Shown here piece after piece: positions 1 through 6,629 of a DNA stretch of 6,629 nt. The notes under the pieces are model-generated. The model was not told where the DNA came from, made no database searches, and was given only the letters and a program-made list of their open reading frames with translations. This DNA is from an uncultured Lactobacillus sp. (GTDB lineage: Bacteria > Bacillota > Bacilli > Lactobacillales > Lactobacillaceae), in the NCBI GenBank assembly GCA_947252915.1, contig CAMXWI010000047.1, forward strand, positions 1 to 6,629. Reading direction: 5' to 3'. Positions within the stretch are counted from its first letter, which is position 1. Every line of letters starts with the position of its first letter. A program made the position numbers and the translations under genes.

Positions 1-33
1 TCTCGTGGGCTCGGAGATGTGTATAAGAGACAG
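1..33. other. Nextera sequencing adapter contamination (artefact)
   Basis: These bases match the Illumina Nextera read-2 transposase adapter from memory, lacking only its first G. The 19-base Tn5 mosaic end AGATGTGTATAAGAGACAG occupies 15-33. From base 34 the sequence reads directly as in-frame ecfA1 codons, so the genome starts there. This is untrimmed library sequence at a contig end, not a natural Tn5 or IS50 end: no transposon sequence follows the mosaic end, and the 14 bases before it are the synthetic adapter tail. Confidence 0.98.
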
Positions 34-508
34 TTTTTGGACGAAGGCTGAGGATTCCAGCAATCGCCACCCGTTGCTTTTGACCGCCTGATAACATTCC
101 CGGCTCTTTATGGGCATAACTCTGCATCGCTACATCAGCTAAAGCTTGATTAATGCGGAATTGCATCTCATTTCTAGGTACCTGATGATTTTCCAAACCA
201 AATGCAACATCATCTTCAACCGTAGTCCCAACAAATTGATTTTCAGGATTTTGAAAAACAAACCCGATTTTTTGATGAATATCTGACAAATGATCTTCAT
301 TTACCGAAACTCCATCAACTACAATGGATCCTTTGTCGAGGGGTAATAGGCCATCGATCAAGCGTGCAAGGGTGCTTTTCCCACTTCCGTTATGCCCGAT
401 AATGGTTGTCCACTCATTTTGGTTAAAAGCAACCGAAACATTCTTTAATGTCGCTTCATGATTGCCAGGGTATGTGTAAGACACATCATGGACATCAACA
501 ATTGCCAT
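34..508 (-). CDS. ecfA1: ECF transporter ATP-binding protein EcfA1, 3'-truncated
   Basis: This is the N-terminal 158 residues of an ABC ATPase of the energy-coupling factor family (formerly CbiO). The EcfA1/EcfA2 pair hydrolyses ATP on the cytoplasmic face and drives EcfT plus interchangeable S-components that import vitamins and trace metals. Visible motifs are the Walker A GHNGSGKST at residues 38-46, the Q-loop glutamine at 86 (VFQNPENQF) and the ABC signature LSGGQ at 139-143. Walker B, the catalytic glutamate and the C-terminal domain lie beyond the window edge; family members are about 280 residues. The start ATG at 508 has a GGAGGG ribosome binding site at 517-522. It follows rplQ after 190 bases, the usual place of the ecfA1-ecfA2-ecfT cluster in lactobacilli. 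I infer A1 rather than A2 from position (first ATPase after rplQ). The break at base 34 abuts adapter sequence and so is artificial. Confidence 0.9.
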
Positions 509-556
509 GTTCTTTTCCCTCCGTTAGATTGCTGGTTTTATTTTACCAAAAGATCC

Positions 557-586
557 ATTTATATGTATAAAAAAAATCACTTACAA
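557..586 (-). promoter_or_regulatory. Candidate sigma-A promoter for ecfA1
   Basis: On the minus strand a -35-like TTGTAA (581-586) and a -10-like TATAAA (558-563) are separated by exactly 17 bases. They match the consensus at 4 of 6 and 5 of 6 positions. The start point would lie near 551, about 40 bases before the ecfA1 ATG. The -35 hexamer sits in the loop of the candidate rplQ terminator, so the two signals overlap. A+T-rich sequence can give such a match by chance. Confidence 0.4.
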
Positions 587-602
587 TTGTGGTGCGTGAT
601 TT
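569..602 (-). terminator. Candidate intrinsic terminator after rplQ
   Basis: Read on the minus strand, AAATCAC (596-602) can pair with GTGATTT (574-580) around a 15-base loop, and the second arm runs into eight consecutive T (569-576). The stem is A+T-rich and the loop long, so termination is probably incomplete and readthrough into ecfA1 is plausible. The plus strand lacks a T-run after the same stem, so it would act only on minus-strand transcripts. It lies about 100 bases past the rplQ stop. Confidence 0.5.
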
Positions 603-698
603 CTCACATTCAAGCTAGACTAAGGAAAAATCCCATCATCATAACGCTTTATACCAGCAATCATAGTGATTCTTTATTACGATTATTTAATTAAACTA
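603..698 (-). ncRNA. rplQ 3' UTR, possible L17 downstream element RNA
   Basis: This non-coding stretch lies directly after rplQ. An RNA motif called the L17 downstream element has been described in this position in lactic acid bacteria and Listeria. On the minus strand an imperfect long hairpin is possible: an outer helix of seven pairs including one G-U (668-674 with 626-632), then CTAT/ATGG (663-666 with 633-636), and an apical ATAA/TTAT stem (649-652 with 641-644) closing an AGCG loop. I do not recall the published consensus well enough to confirm a match, so the assignment rests on position plus foldability. Confidence 0.3.
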
Positions 699-1079
699 CT
701 AAACAAGTTCTAAAATAACCATTTGAGCACCATCACCACGACGTGGCATGGTCTTCAAAATCCGTGTGTAACCACCATTACGATCAGCGTACTTAGGCCC
801 AATTTCTTCAAACAGGTTTTGAAGAGCTGATTGTACCTTAATATCATCGCCATCTTCTTTTACGTCTGCAACAACATTGCGAACAAATGCCGCTGCCTTA
901 CGACGTGATGCTAGGTCACCCCGCTTAGCAAGAGTGATCATTTTATCCATGGTCTTACGAACTTCTTTTGCCTTTGGTTCAGTAGTCTTAATTGAACCAT
1001 TAACAATTAAATCAGTAGTTAAGTCACGTAATAAAGCTTTACGTTGTGAACTTGTACGTCCTAACTTACGGTAACTCAT
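699..1079 (-). CDS. rplQ: 50S ribosomal protein L17
   Basis: This encodes L17, a structural protein of the large subunit that lies near the exit tunnel opening and contacts 23S rRNA. The 126-residue product is the usual length for Firmicutes. It opens with the conserved [20 protein letters not shown] block and carries the family signature around residues 30-41 ([12 protein letters not shown]). The C-terminal part, with GGYTRILK and [13 protein letters not shown], is also conserved, so the gene is complete. The ATG at 1079 is preceded by an AGGAGGG site. It follows rpoA after 28 bases, the standard rpoA-rplQ end of the alpha operon, and has a candidate terminator downstream. Confidence 0.98.
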   Translation of the reverse strand: MSYRKLGRTSSQRKALLRDLTTDLIVNGSIKTTEPKAKEVRKTMDKMITLAKRGDLASRRKAAAFVRNVVADVKEDGDDIKVQSALQNLFEEIGPKYADRNGGYTRILKTMPRRGDGAQMVILELV

Positions 1080-1107
1080 GAAGTGCTCCCTCCTTTTAAA
1101 TTAAAAA

Positions 1108-2049
1108 TTAATCTTCCTGGCGAAATCCAACACCAAGTTCATTTAGCTTGATCTTAATTTCATCAAGTGATTTTTGTCCTAAATTACGAACCTTCATCAT
1201 ATCAGCCTCAGTTTTTTCAGTTAAGTCCTTAACGGTTTGAATATCTGCCCGCTTAAGACAATTGTATGAACGTACTGATAGATCAAGTTCTTCAATTGTT
1301 TTGTCAAGTACCTTTTCTTGATGTGATTCTTCCCGTTCAACCATAACTTGGGCGCTTTGAGCTTCTTCAGTTAAGTTAACAAACATTGTTAAGTGTGACG
1401 TCAGAATCTTAGCAGCAAGACTTACAGCCTCTGTTGGTGTTAATGAACCATTGGTCCAAACATCAAGAGTCAACTTGTCATAGTCATTATTTTGACCAAC
1501 CCGAGTGTTTTCAACGGTGTAATTTACACGTTCGATTGGGGTATAGATGGAATCAATTGGTAAAACTCCAATCGCTAAATCCATCCGTGCCTTATTATCA
1601 TCAGCAGAGGAGTATCCACGCCCCTTATCAGCAGTCATTTGAATATGCAATTCTGCACCATCCGCGACTGTTGCAATGTGGAGATCTGGATTCAAAACAG
1701 TAACGTCGCCATCACCTTGGATGTCCCCGGCTGTTACTTCTGCAGGACCTTTAACGTCTAATTCCAAATTCTTTTGATCTTCAGAGTCAATCCGCAAGGA
1801 TACCTTCTTTAAGTTCAAAATGATTTGAGTAACGTCTTCCGTAACCCCTTCAACAGTGCTAAATTCATGCAATACACCATCAATATTAATACTGGTAATT
1901 GCAGCTCCCGGTAATGAAGCAAGCATAACACGACGAAGAGAGTTCCCGAGGGTTGTCCCATAACCACGTTCAAGTGGTTCTACAACAAACTTACCGTAAT
2001 TATCGGTTTCTTCAACTTTGTGAATGTTTGGTTTTTCAAATTCGATCAT
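1108..2049 (-). CDS. rpoA: DNA-directed RNA polymerase alpha subunit
   Basis: The alpha subunit dimerises to start assembly of core RNA polymerase, and its C-terminal domain contacts UP elements and activators. The 313 residues match the Bacillota family length. The N-terminal domain has the [16 protein letters not shown] dimerisation and assembly block (residues 33-48, with R39 and R40 corresponding to E. coli R44 and R45) and the [17 protein letters not shown] segment. After a linker near 230-250 comes the C-terminal domain with VRSYNCLK (259-266), in which R260 and N263 align with E. coli DNA-contact residues R265 and N268, followed by [10 protein letters not shown] (289-298). The ATG at 2049 is fixed by an in-frame TAG three codons upstream. 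It lies between rpsK (83 bases) and rplQ (28 bases). Confidence 0.99.
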   Translation of the reverse strand: MIEFEKPNIHKVEETDNYGKFVVEPLERGYGTTLGNSLRRVMLASLPGAAITSINIDGVLHEFSTVEGVTEDVTQIILNLKKVSLRIDSEDQKNLELDVKGPAEVTAGDIQGDGDVTVLNPDLHIATVADGAELHIQMTADKGRGYSSADDNKARMDLAIGVLPIDSIYTPIERVNYTVENTRVGQNNDYDKLTLDVWTNGSLTPTEAVSLAAKILTSHLTMFVNLTEEAQSAQVMVEREESHQEKVLDKTIEELDLSVRSYNCLKRADIQTVKDLTEKTEADMMKVRNLGQKSLDEIKIKLNELGVGFRQED

Positions 2050-2061
2050 TCTACTCTAGTA

Positions 2062-2068
2062 CCCCTTT
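2062..2068 (-). promoter_or_regulatory. Off-consensus ribosome binding site of rpoA
   Basis: The only purine-rich Shine-Dalgarno-like sequence before rpoA is AAAGGGG, ending 12 bases before the ATG. It is poorer in sequence and further from the start than the GGAGG sites of its neighbours, which may lower rpoA translation relative to the ribosomal proteins. An in-frame stop between it and the ATG excludes an earlier start. Confidence 0.5.
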
Positions 2069-2090
2069 CAAAACGTGGATCGTATTTCCC

Positions 2091-2128
2091 AAAAAGGCAT
2101 CTGGCTTAAACACCGCCGTTAATGATGC
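2091..2128 (-). other. Weak hairpin plus T-run in rpsK-rpoA gap
   Basis: On the minus strand GCATC (2124-2128) can pair with GATGC (2097-2101); an inner GGC/GCC stem (2115-2117 with 2103-2105) may add to it. One C and then TTTTT (2091-2095) follow. It starts right after the rpsK stop. The five-pair stem with a large interior asymmetry is weak, so it may be a partial attenuator, an RNA processing site, or nothing. Confidence 0.25.
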
Positions 2129-2132
2129 ACTA

Positions 2133-2519
2133 TTAAACACGACGACGCTTTGGAGGACGAGAACCGTTATGTGGTACTGGAGTTACATCACGAATTGCAG
2201 TAACTTCAAGACCAGTTGCTTGAAGTGCACGAATAGCAGATTCACGACCAGAACCTGGACCCTTTACAGCAACTTCAACAGTCTTCATACCATGTTCCAT
2301 TGCTTGCTTTGCAGCCGCCTCAGATGCCATTTGTGCAGCAAATGGAGTGGACTTCCGACTACCTTTAAAGCCTAAAACACCTGCTGACGACCAGGCAACA
2401 GCGTTACCTTGGACATCAGTAATCATAATTAAAGTGTTGTTAAATGTTGAGTGAATGTGAGCAACACCAGTTTCAACATTCTTCTTTGCACGACGCTTCC
2501 GCGTTTTTTTGACTGCCAT
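2133..2519 (-). CDS. rpsK: 30S ribosomal protein S11
   Basis: S11 sits on the platform of the small subunit beside S18 and S21, binds 16S rRNA and helps shape the mRNA path near the E site. The 128 residues are standard length, with a basic N-terminus ([10 protein letters not shown]), the conserved [18 protein letters not shown] block near residues 18-35, [17 protein letters not shown] in the middle, and the basic C-terminus [13 protein letters not shown]. The ATG at 2519 is preceded by GGAGG. It lies 25 bases after rpsM, as in the alpha operon of most bacteria. Confidence 0.98.
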   Translation of the reverse strand: MAVKKTRKRRAKKNVETGVAHIHSTFNNTLIMITDVQGNAVAWSSAGVLGFKGSRKSTPFAAQMASEAAAKQAMEHGMKTVEVAVKGPGSGRESAIRALQATGLEVTAIRDVTPVPHNGSRPPKRRRV

Positions 2520-2544
2520 AAACTAACTAACCTCCTTTACTTAA

Positions 2545-2910
2545 TTATTTCTTCTTGTTAGCAATTGCAACTGCCTTACCCTTACGAGTACGTGCATTAT
2601 TCTTCGTGTGTTGACCACGAACAGGTAAACCACGACGGTGACGCATCCCACGGTAAGAACCAATTTCTTGTAGACGCTTGATGTTTAATGAAACTTCACG
2701 GCGAAGATCACCTTCAACCTTGATGTTTTCAACTTGTGAACGAATCTTTTCTTCTTGATCCGGTGTTAAATCACGTACACGAACATCTTCAGACACGCCA
2801 GCATCTGCCAAAATCTTTTGTGCAGTTGAGTTACCAATACCATAAATGTATGTTAAGCCGATTACAATTCGCTTATCACGAGGTAAATCGACACCAGCAA
2901 TACGAGCCAT
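2545..2910 (-). CDS. rpsM: 30S ribosomal protein S13
   Basis: S13 lies in the head of the small subunit, contacts the P-site tRNA through its C-terminal tail and forms bridges to the large subunit. The 121-residue protein begins [14 protein letters not shown], has the helix-two-turn-helix region starting around [12 protein letters not shown] (residues 23-34), and carries the signature [10 protein letters not shown] at 93-102 followed by a lysine/arginine-rich tail ending in three lysines. The ATG at 2910 is preceded by a strong GGAGGTG. It lies between rpmJ (25 bases) and rpsK (25 bases). Confidence 0.98.
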   Translation of the reverse strand: MARIAGVDLPRDKRIVIGLTYIYGIGNSTAQKILADAGVSEDVRVRDLTPDQEEKIRSQVENIKVEGDLRREVSLNIKRLQEIGSYRGMRHRRGLPVRGQHTKNNARTRKGKAVAIANKKK

Positions 2911-2935
2911 TTTTACACCTCCGTTTCCTTAAAAA

Positions 2936-3052
2936 TTACTTACCTTGACGTTGCTTATGTTTAGGGTTAGAGCAAATAACCATAACCCGACCACGACGCT
3001 TAACAATCTTACAATTATCGCACATCTTTTTTACTGATGGTCGTACTTTCAT
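2936..3052 (-). CDS. rpmJ: 50S ribosomal protein L36, zinc-binding form
   Basis: L36 is the smallest large-subunit protein and binds 23S rRNA. The reading frame gives 38 residues beginning [20 protein letters not shown] and ending KQRQGK. The zinc ribbon ligands are C11, C14, C27 and H32, so this is the zinc-containing (C+) form rather than a cysteine-free paralogue. The ATG at 3052 has a GAGGAGG site about nine bases upstream. It sits between infA (32 bases) and rpsM (25 bases), the usual infA-rpmJ-rpsM order. The family match is certain despite the small size. Confidence 0.97.
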   Translation of the reverse strand: MKVRPSVKKMCDNCKIVKRRGRVMVICSNPKHKQRQGK

Positions 3053-3084
3053 TATGAAAATCCTCCTCTGGTATAGACTAAGAC

Positions 3085-3303
3085 CTATTTAAACCGGAAA
3101 GTAATCCGACCCTTGGTCAGATCATAAGGGGACATTTCAACCTTAACACGGTCTCCAGGTAAAATTTTAATGTAGTGCATCCGAATCTTACCAGAAACGT
3201 GAGCTAAAATTTCTACCCCATTTTCCAGTTGAACTTTAAACATTGCATTCGGTAAAGTTTCAGTCACTTTACCTTCGACTTCGATTACATCAGCTTTTGC
3301 CAC
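3085..3303 (-). CDS. infA: Translation initiation factor IF-1
   Basis: IF-1 binds the 30S A site during initiation and cooperates with IF-2 and IF-3. The 72 residues form one S1-like OB fold; the whole length is typical, including [21 protein letters not shown] (9-29), [17 protein letters not shown] (35-51) and the C-terminal [15 protein letters not shown]. The start codon is GTG at 3303, nine bases after a GGAGG at 3313-3317; it gives the conserved (M)[10 protein letters not shown] terminus, so no other start is needed. The gene is preceded by the longest gap between genes of the ribosomal block (132 bases), with a candidate promoter and hairpin, and followed by rpmJ. Confidence 0.98.
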   Translation of the reverse strand: MAKADVIEVEGKVTETLPNAMFKVQLENGVEILAHVSGKIRMHYIKILPGDRVKVEMSPYDLTKGRITFRFK

Positions 3304-3338
3304 TGAATGGTTCCTCCTTGCCGGACTTAAAATTACGT

Positions 3339-3368
3339 AAAAAGGTGGGTTGCTTAAACGCTACCCAC
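3339..3368 (-). terminator. Terminator-like hairpin in infA leader (candidate attenuator)
   Basis: On the minus strand GTGGGT (3363-3368) pairs perfectly with ACCCAC (3345-3350). After an A-A mismatch, an inner GC/GC stem closes a GTTTAA loop. A single C and then five T (3339-3343) follow. The geometry is that of a modest intrinsic terminator, yet it stands between the candidate infA promoter and the infA ribosome binding site. It could trim secY-adk transcripts, attenuate infA, or both. Confidence 0.5.
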
Positions 3369-3391
3369 TACGAGCCAGATAAACCTTGCAT

Positions 3392-3420
3392 AGTTTAACA
3401 TAGACCGTTGTTTTGCGCAA
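3392..3420 (-). promoter_or_regulatory. Candidate internal promoter for infA-rpmJ-rpsM-rpsK-rpoA-rplQ
   Basis: On the minus strand TTGCGC (3415-3420) and TAAACT (3392-3397) are 17 bases apart, and TG one base before the -10 hexamer makes it an extended -10 element. The -35 keeps only the TTG. It begins about 16 bases after the adk stop codon, so it would start a leader of roughly 83 bases ahead of infA and feed the alpha-operon genes. Confidence 0.45.
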
Positions 3421-3435
3421 GAGTATCGTCGCAAT

Positions 3436-4112
<677 letters not shown>

Positions 4113-4114
4113 AC

Positions 4115-5413
4115 TTAATCATGGATAAATCCAATATATTCACGTTTCATTGTTAATCCATTTAATTGCCGGTTTACATCCAAAGCAATTTGAACAACGA
4201 TCAACAAACTAGTACCACCTAAACCAATTGACTGGCTAAGGTTCCACACATTACTTGCAATCAATGGAATTAATGAAATAATTCCTAGAAAAAGGGAGCC
4301 GACTGTTGAAAGCCGCATTAACAGGTGGGAAACAAAAGTCTGTGTTCCCTTACCTGGCCAAACACCAGAAATATAACTTCCTTGTTTCTGTAAATTCTCA
4401 GCTAACTTTTCAGGGTTAACCTGCACAAAAGCATAGAAGAAAGTGAAAATGATAATAAGTAATGTATACAATGTAATCCCTGGCCCTGACTGCATATTAA
4501 AAATATTCGTCATTATTTGATACCAAGAATCGCCACCGTGTGTTCGTTGAAAAGCCATTAAAATCGTCTGTGGAGTCGAAATAAATGATCCAGCAAAGAT
4601 AACCGGAATCACTCCAGAAACGTTGATTTTCAACGGTAAATAACTACTTTTTGGCAAAGTAGTCGTCCTTCTTGTATATTGAATTGGTAAACGCCGTTCT
4701 GCTTGTTGAACCCACGTTACAAAAGCAACGATGATCAACAAACAAAGTGCGACCACTGCAATAAAACCAATTCCAGCCCATAATGCTGATCCGGATTCGC
4801 CAACAATTTGGTCATCCCATAACTGCTGTAATCCCTTCGGAAATTGTGCAACAATTCCGGCAAAGATTAACATCGAAACACCGTTTCCTAACCCCCGCTC
4901 GGTAATCATATCACCAAGCCACGTAGCAAACATTGTCCCGGCAGTTAAAATCAAACCAATTGTTAAATATGTTCTCACACCCGGATTGTTCACCAATTTA
5001 ATAGTGCTTAATGCATTGAATCCGGCCGTAATTCCGATTGACTGGATGAAACCTAAAAGGATTGTTAACCATCTTGTTGCCTGATTCAGTTTCCGACGAC
5101 CAACTTCCCCTTGCTTACTCCATTCAACAAATTTTGGCACGATGTCCATTTGCAACAACTGAACAACAATTTGTGCAGTGATATAAGGAGAAACTCCCAT
5201 TGCAAAGACGGAATAATTTTCCAATCCACCACCACTAAACGTATTCAAAATTGAAGCTAATCCAGTTGAGGAAATTTGCGCTAATGCAGCAGCATTAACA
5301 CCTGGAACAGTGATGGATGCACCTAACCGATAAACAATCAATACAAATAAGGTAAACAGAATTTTACTTCGAATTTCCTTAACCTTAAATGCATTTTTGA
5401 CGGTTGTGAACAT
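4115..5413 (-). CDS. secY: Protein translocase subunit SecY
   Basis: SecY forms the protein-conducting channel of the cytoplasmic membrane with SecE and SecG and receives substrates from SecA and the ribosome. The 432-residue protein has the usual ten hydrophobic segments, the first near 17-37. Conserved blocks are the plug-region signature FSGGGLENYSVFAMGVSPYI (59-78), TERGLGNGVS (171-180), the cytoplasmic loop AERRLPIQYTRR (238-249), NVSGVIPVIFA (264-274), NPEKLAENLQKQG (333-345) before the long cytoplasmic loop, and GGTSLLI (399-405). The ATG shares one base with the rplO stop (TAATG), and a GAGGTG lies five bases upstream, inside the end of rplO, so translation is probably coupled. This is the housekeeping SecY, not the accessory SecY2. 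Confidence 0.99.
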   Translation of the reverse strand: MFTTVKNAFKVKEIRSKILFTLFVLIVYRLGASITVPGVNAAALAQISSTGLASILNTFSGGGLENYSVFAMGVSPYITAQIVVQLLQMDIVPKFVEWSKQGEVGRRKLNQATRWLTILLGFIQSIGITAGFNALSTIKLVNNPGVRTYLTIGLILTAGTMFATWLGDMITERGLGNGVSMLIFAGIVAQFPKGLQQLWDDQIVGESGSALWAGIGFIAVVALCLLIIVAFVTWVQQAERRLPIQYTRRTTTLPKSSYLPLKINVSGVIPVIFAGSFISTPQTILMAFQRTHGGDSWYQIMTNIFNMQSGPGITLYTLLIIIFTFFYAFVQVNPEKLAENLQKQGSYISGVWPGKGTQTFVSHLLMRLSTVGSLFLGIISLIPLIASNVWNLSQSIGLGGTSLLIVVQIALDVNRQLNGLTMKREYIGFIHD

Positions 5414-5847
5414 TAGATCACCTCAGTCTTACCACCAGCAGCTTCAATTGCCTCTACAGCTGAAGCAGAGAACTTGTTAGCTTTTACATTTAGCTTCTTA
5501 GCCAACTTACCACTACCAAGAACCTTAACACCATTCTTAGCGTTCTTAACAATACCAGCTTCAACTAATGTGTCAGGAGTAACTTCAGCACCATCATCAA
5601 ACTTATTAAGCGCTGCTAAGTTAACTAAAGCATAGTCCTTATGATTCATACTAGTAAAACCACGCTTTGGTTTTTGCCGGTACAGAGGCATTTGACCCCC
5701 TTCAAATCCAAGACGGGTCTTGCCGTGAGCCTTTTGACCTTTAGTACCACGACCAGAAGTAAAACCATGACCTGATGATAACCCACGTCCCTTACGAAGA
5801 CGCTTAAAACGGGAACCTTCAGAAGGCTTTAATTCATTTAATTTCAT
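5413..5847 (-). CDS. rplO: 50S ribosomal protein L15
   Basis: L15 is a late-assembly large-subunit protein whose extended N-terminal arm threads into 23S rRNA. The 144 residues are standard length: [12 protein letters not shown] start, glycine/lysine/arginine-rich arm over about residues 12-60 with [38 protein letters not shown] in the middle, and the globular C-terminal domain ending [13 protein letters not shown]. The arm reads [16 protein letters not shown] where I remember GNGKTSGRGQKGQKAR in many relatives. The ATG at 5847 follows AAGGAGGTG. It lies 29 bases after rpmD and overlaps secY by one base, the usual rpmD-rplO-secY order. Confidence 0.98.
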   Translation of the reverse strand: MKLNELKPSEGSRFKRLRKGRGLSSGHGFTSGRGTKGQKAHGKTRLGFEGGQMPLYRQKPKRGFTSMNHKDYALVNLAALNKFDDGAEVTPDTLVEAGIVKNAKNGVKVLGSGKLAKKLNVKANKFSASAVEAIEAAGGKTEVI

Positions 5848-5876
5848 TAGGTTGCACCTCCTTGTATAAAAATGTA

Positions 5877-6059
5877 TTACTTAACTTCTTCAATTGAAAC
5901 CAGGTGAGCAACTTTAAAAATTGCACCACGAGTAGCTGCGTTATCTGGGAGAATAACGGAGCTGTGTAACTTACCGAGGCCTAATGCCTTAACTGTCCGA
6001 CGTTGAGTTGGTTCACGGTGGGCAGCACTCCGGATTAAAGTAACTTTAACTTTAGCCAT
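5877..6059 (-). CDS. rpmD: 50S ribosomal protein L30
   Basis: L30 is a small protein of the large subunit bound to 23S rRNA. The 60 residues cover the whole bacterial family: [27 protein letters not shown] in the first half and the conserved [21 protein letters not shown] at the end. The ATG at 6059 follows an AGGAGG site located in the 15-base gap after rpsE. Position between rpsE and rplO matches the spc operon. Confidence 0.98.
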   Translation of the reverse strand: MAKVKVTLIRSAAHREPTQRRTVKALGLGKLHSSVILPDNAATRGAIFKVAHLVSIEEVK

Positions 6060-6074
6060 TATTTTGTCCTCCTA

Positions 6075-6584
6075 TTATTCATCGAGGTGTTCAGCTGAAA
6101 CACCACGAAGCTTAGCAACTTCATCGGCACTCTTCAATGACTTCAAGCCTTCAAACGTTGCACGCACAACATTAATTGGCGTATTAGAGCCCAAACGCTT
6201 TGAAGTAACATCATCAATACCAGCTAGTTCCATAACGTTACGTACGGCACCACCAGCAGCTACCCCAGAACCTTCAACAGCAGGCTTAAGCATAATCTTA
6301 CCACCGCCAAAAGTACCAATAACTTCGTGTGGAATTGTTGTACCAACCTTTGGTACTTCAATCAAGTTCTTTTGAGCCGCAGCAGAAGCCTTACGAATTG
6401 CTTCAGGAACTTCTTGCGCCTTACCAGTACCGAAGCCAACGTGACCATTCCGATCACCGACAACGACTAAGGCAGCAAACCGCATCCGACGACCACCTTT
6501 AACAACCTTAGTAATCCGGTTGATAGCTACAACTTGATCATCAAGGTCTAATTTAGCTGGGTCAATATAAGTTGATTTAGCCAT
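6075..6584 (-). CDS. rpsE: 30S ribosomal protein S5
   Basis: S5 lies at the back of the small subunit near the mRNA entry channel and affects decoding accuracy. The 169-residue protein has the N-terminal double-stranded-RNA-binding-like domain with the loop [10 protein letters not shown] (27-36), the loop where spectinomycin resistance changes occur in other bacteria and which here looks wild type, then [15 protein letters not shown] (49-63). The C-terminal domain follows with [26 protein letters not shown] and [16 protein letters not shown]. The ATG at 6584 follows GGAGG about eleven bases away. It is 21 bases after the rplR stop and 15 bases before rpmD. Confidence 0.98.
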   Translation of the reverse strand: MAKSTYIDPAKLDLDDQVVAINRITKVVKGGRRMRFAALVVVGDRNGHVGFGTGKAQEVPEAIRKASAAAQKNLIEVPKVGTTIPHEVIGTFGGGKIMLKPAVEGSGVAAGGAVRNVMELAGIDDVTSKRLGSNTPINVVRATFEGLKSLKSADEVAKLRGVSAEHLDE

Positions 6585-6605
6585 TACGGGTTTTTCCTCC
6601 TTCTT

Positions 6606-6629
6606 TTAGAATTGCAGTCCGTTTTCACG
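6606..6629 (-). CDS. rplR: 50S ribosomal protein L18, C-terminal end only
   Basis: Only the last seven codons and the stop are in the window; they read RENGLQF then TAA on the minus strand. This resembles the typical L18 C-terminus (AREAGLQF-like), and rplR is the gene expected directly upstream of rpsE in the spc operon. L18 brings 5S rRNA into the large subunit. The gene runs off the right edge, so nothing can be said about the rest. Confidence 0.85.
   Translation of the reverse strand, partial: RENGLQF

Noticed and set aside
15..33. Tn5/IS50 mosaic end as evidence of a natural transposon insertion
   Set aside because: The bases before it are the synthetic Nextera tail and no transposon sequence is present; the match is a library artefact.
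34..508. ecfA1 as a pseudogene
   Set aside because: The frame is open and all motifs are intact up to the adapter junction, so the loss of the 3' part is technical.
659..671. Short hairpin AATCA/TGATT after rplQ as the operon terminator
   Set aside because: It has only five A+T-rich pairs and no following T-run on the minus strand; the hairpin at 574-602 fits better.
458..694. Plus-strand open frame of 78 codons over the ecfA1 start and intergenic region
   Set aside because: It runs antisense over the ecfA1 start, ribosome binding site and terminator, has no Shine-Dalgarno and resembles no family I know.
1434..1703. Plus-strand open frame of 89 codons inside rpoA
   Set aside because: It is an antisense shadow within a highly conserved gene and its translation looks like random composition.
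1953..2375. Plus-strand open frame of 140 codons across rpoA and rpsK
   Set aside because: It is antisense to two conserved genes, is rich in Thr, Cys and Trp as expected for reverse-frame translation, and has no ribosome binding site.
4731..5084. Plus-strand open frame of 117 codons inside secY
   Set aside because: It is an antisense shadow of membrane-protein codons with no start signal.
6064..6375. Plus-strand open frame of 103 codons inside rpsE
   Set aside because: It is an antisense shadow of rpsE; the low-complexity Ser/Thr/Pro composition mirrors the Gly/Ala-rich S5 codons.

Overview
The window is a conserved chromosomal stretch from a Firmicute, most probably a Lactobacillaceae lactic acid bacterium. 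It is the distal half of the ribosomal-protein (S10-spc-alpha type) supercluster, and every gene is on the minus strand. The family assignment rests on the gene order, on an ecfA-type ABC ATPase directly after rplQ, on the absence of map between adk and infA, on strong AGGAGG-type ribosome binding sites, and on A+T-leaning coding sequence. I cannot name a genus from sequence reading alone.

In transcription order (right to left) the window holds: the last codons of rplR (L18), rpsE (S5), rpmD (L30), rplO (L15), secY (translocon channel), adk (adenylate kinase), infA (IF1), rpmJ (L36), rpsM (S13), rpsK (S11), rpoA (RNA polymerase alpha), rplQ (L17), a 190-base intergenic region, and the 5' part of ecfA1, an energy-coupling-factor transporter ATPase. 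All complete genes are full length and show their key motifs; I see no frameshift. rpmJ is only 38 codons. The genes join ribosome assembly, initiation, transcription and protein export in one co-expressed block, with ECF-transporter genes starting downstream.

Three non-coding stretches carry signals. The 132-base adk-infA gap has a candidate promoter, then a terminator-like hairpin with a short U-tract, then infA with a GTG start. The 83-base rpsK-rpoA gap has a weaker hairpin followed by five U. The 190-base rplQ-ecfA1 gap has a candidate intrinsic terminator, a candidate ecfA1 promoter overlapping it, and an imperfect structured segment where the published L17 downstream element RNA of lactic acid bacteria would lie.

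Bases 1-33 are not biological: they match the Illumina Nextera transposase adapter (read 2 side, ending in the 19-base mosaic end), fused to genomic DNA inside ecfA1. The ecfA1 truncation is therefore an assembly or library end, not a real gene break. I found no undescribed system, mobile element, CRISPR array, tRNA or rRNA.
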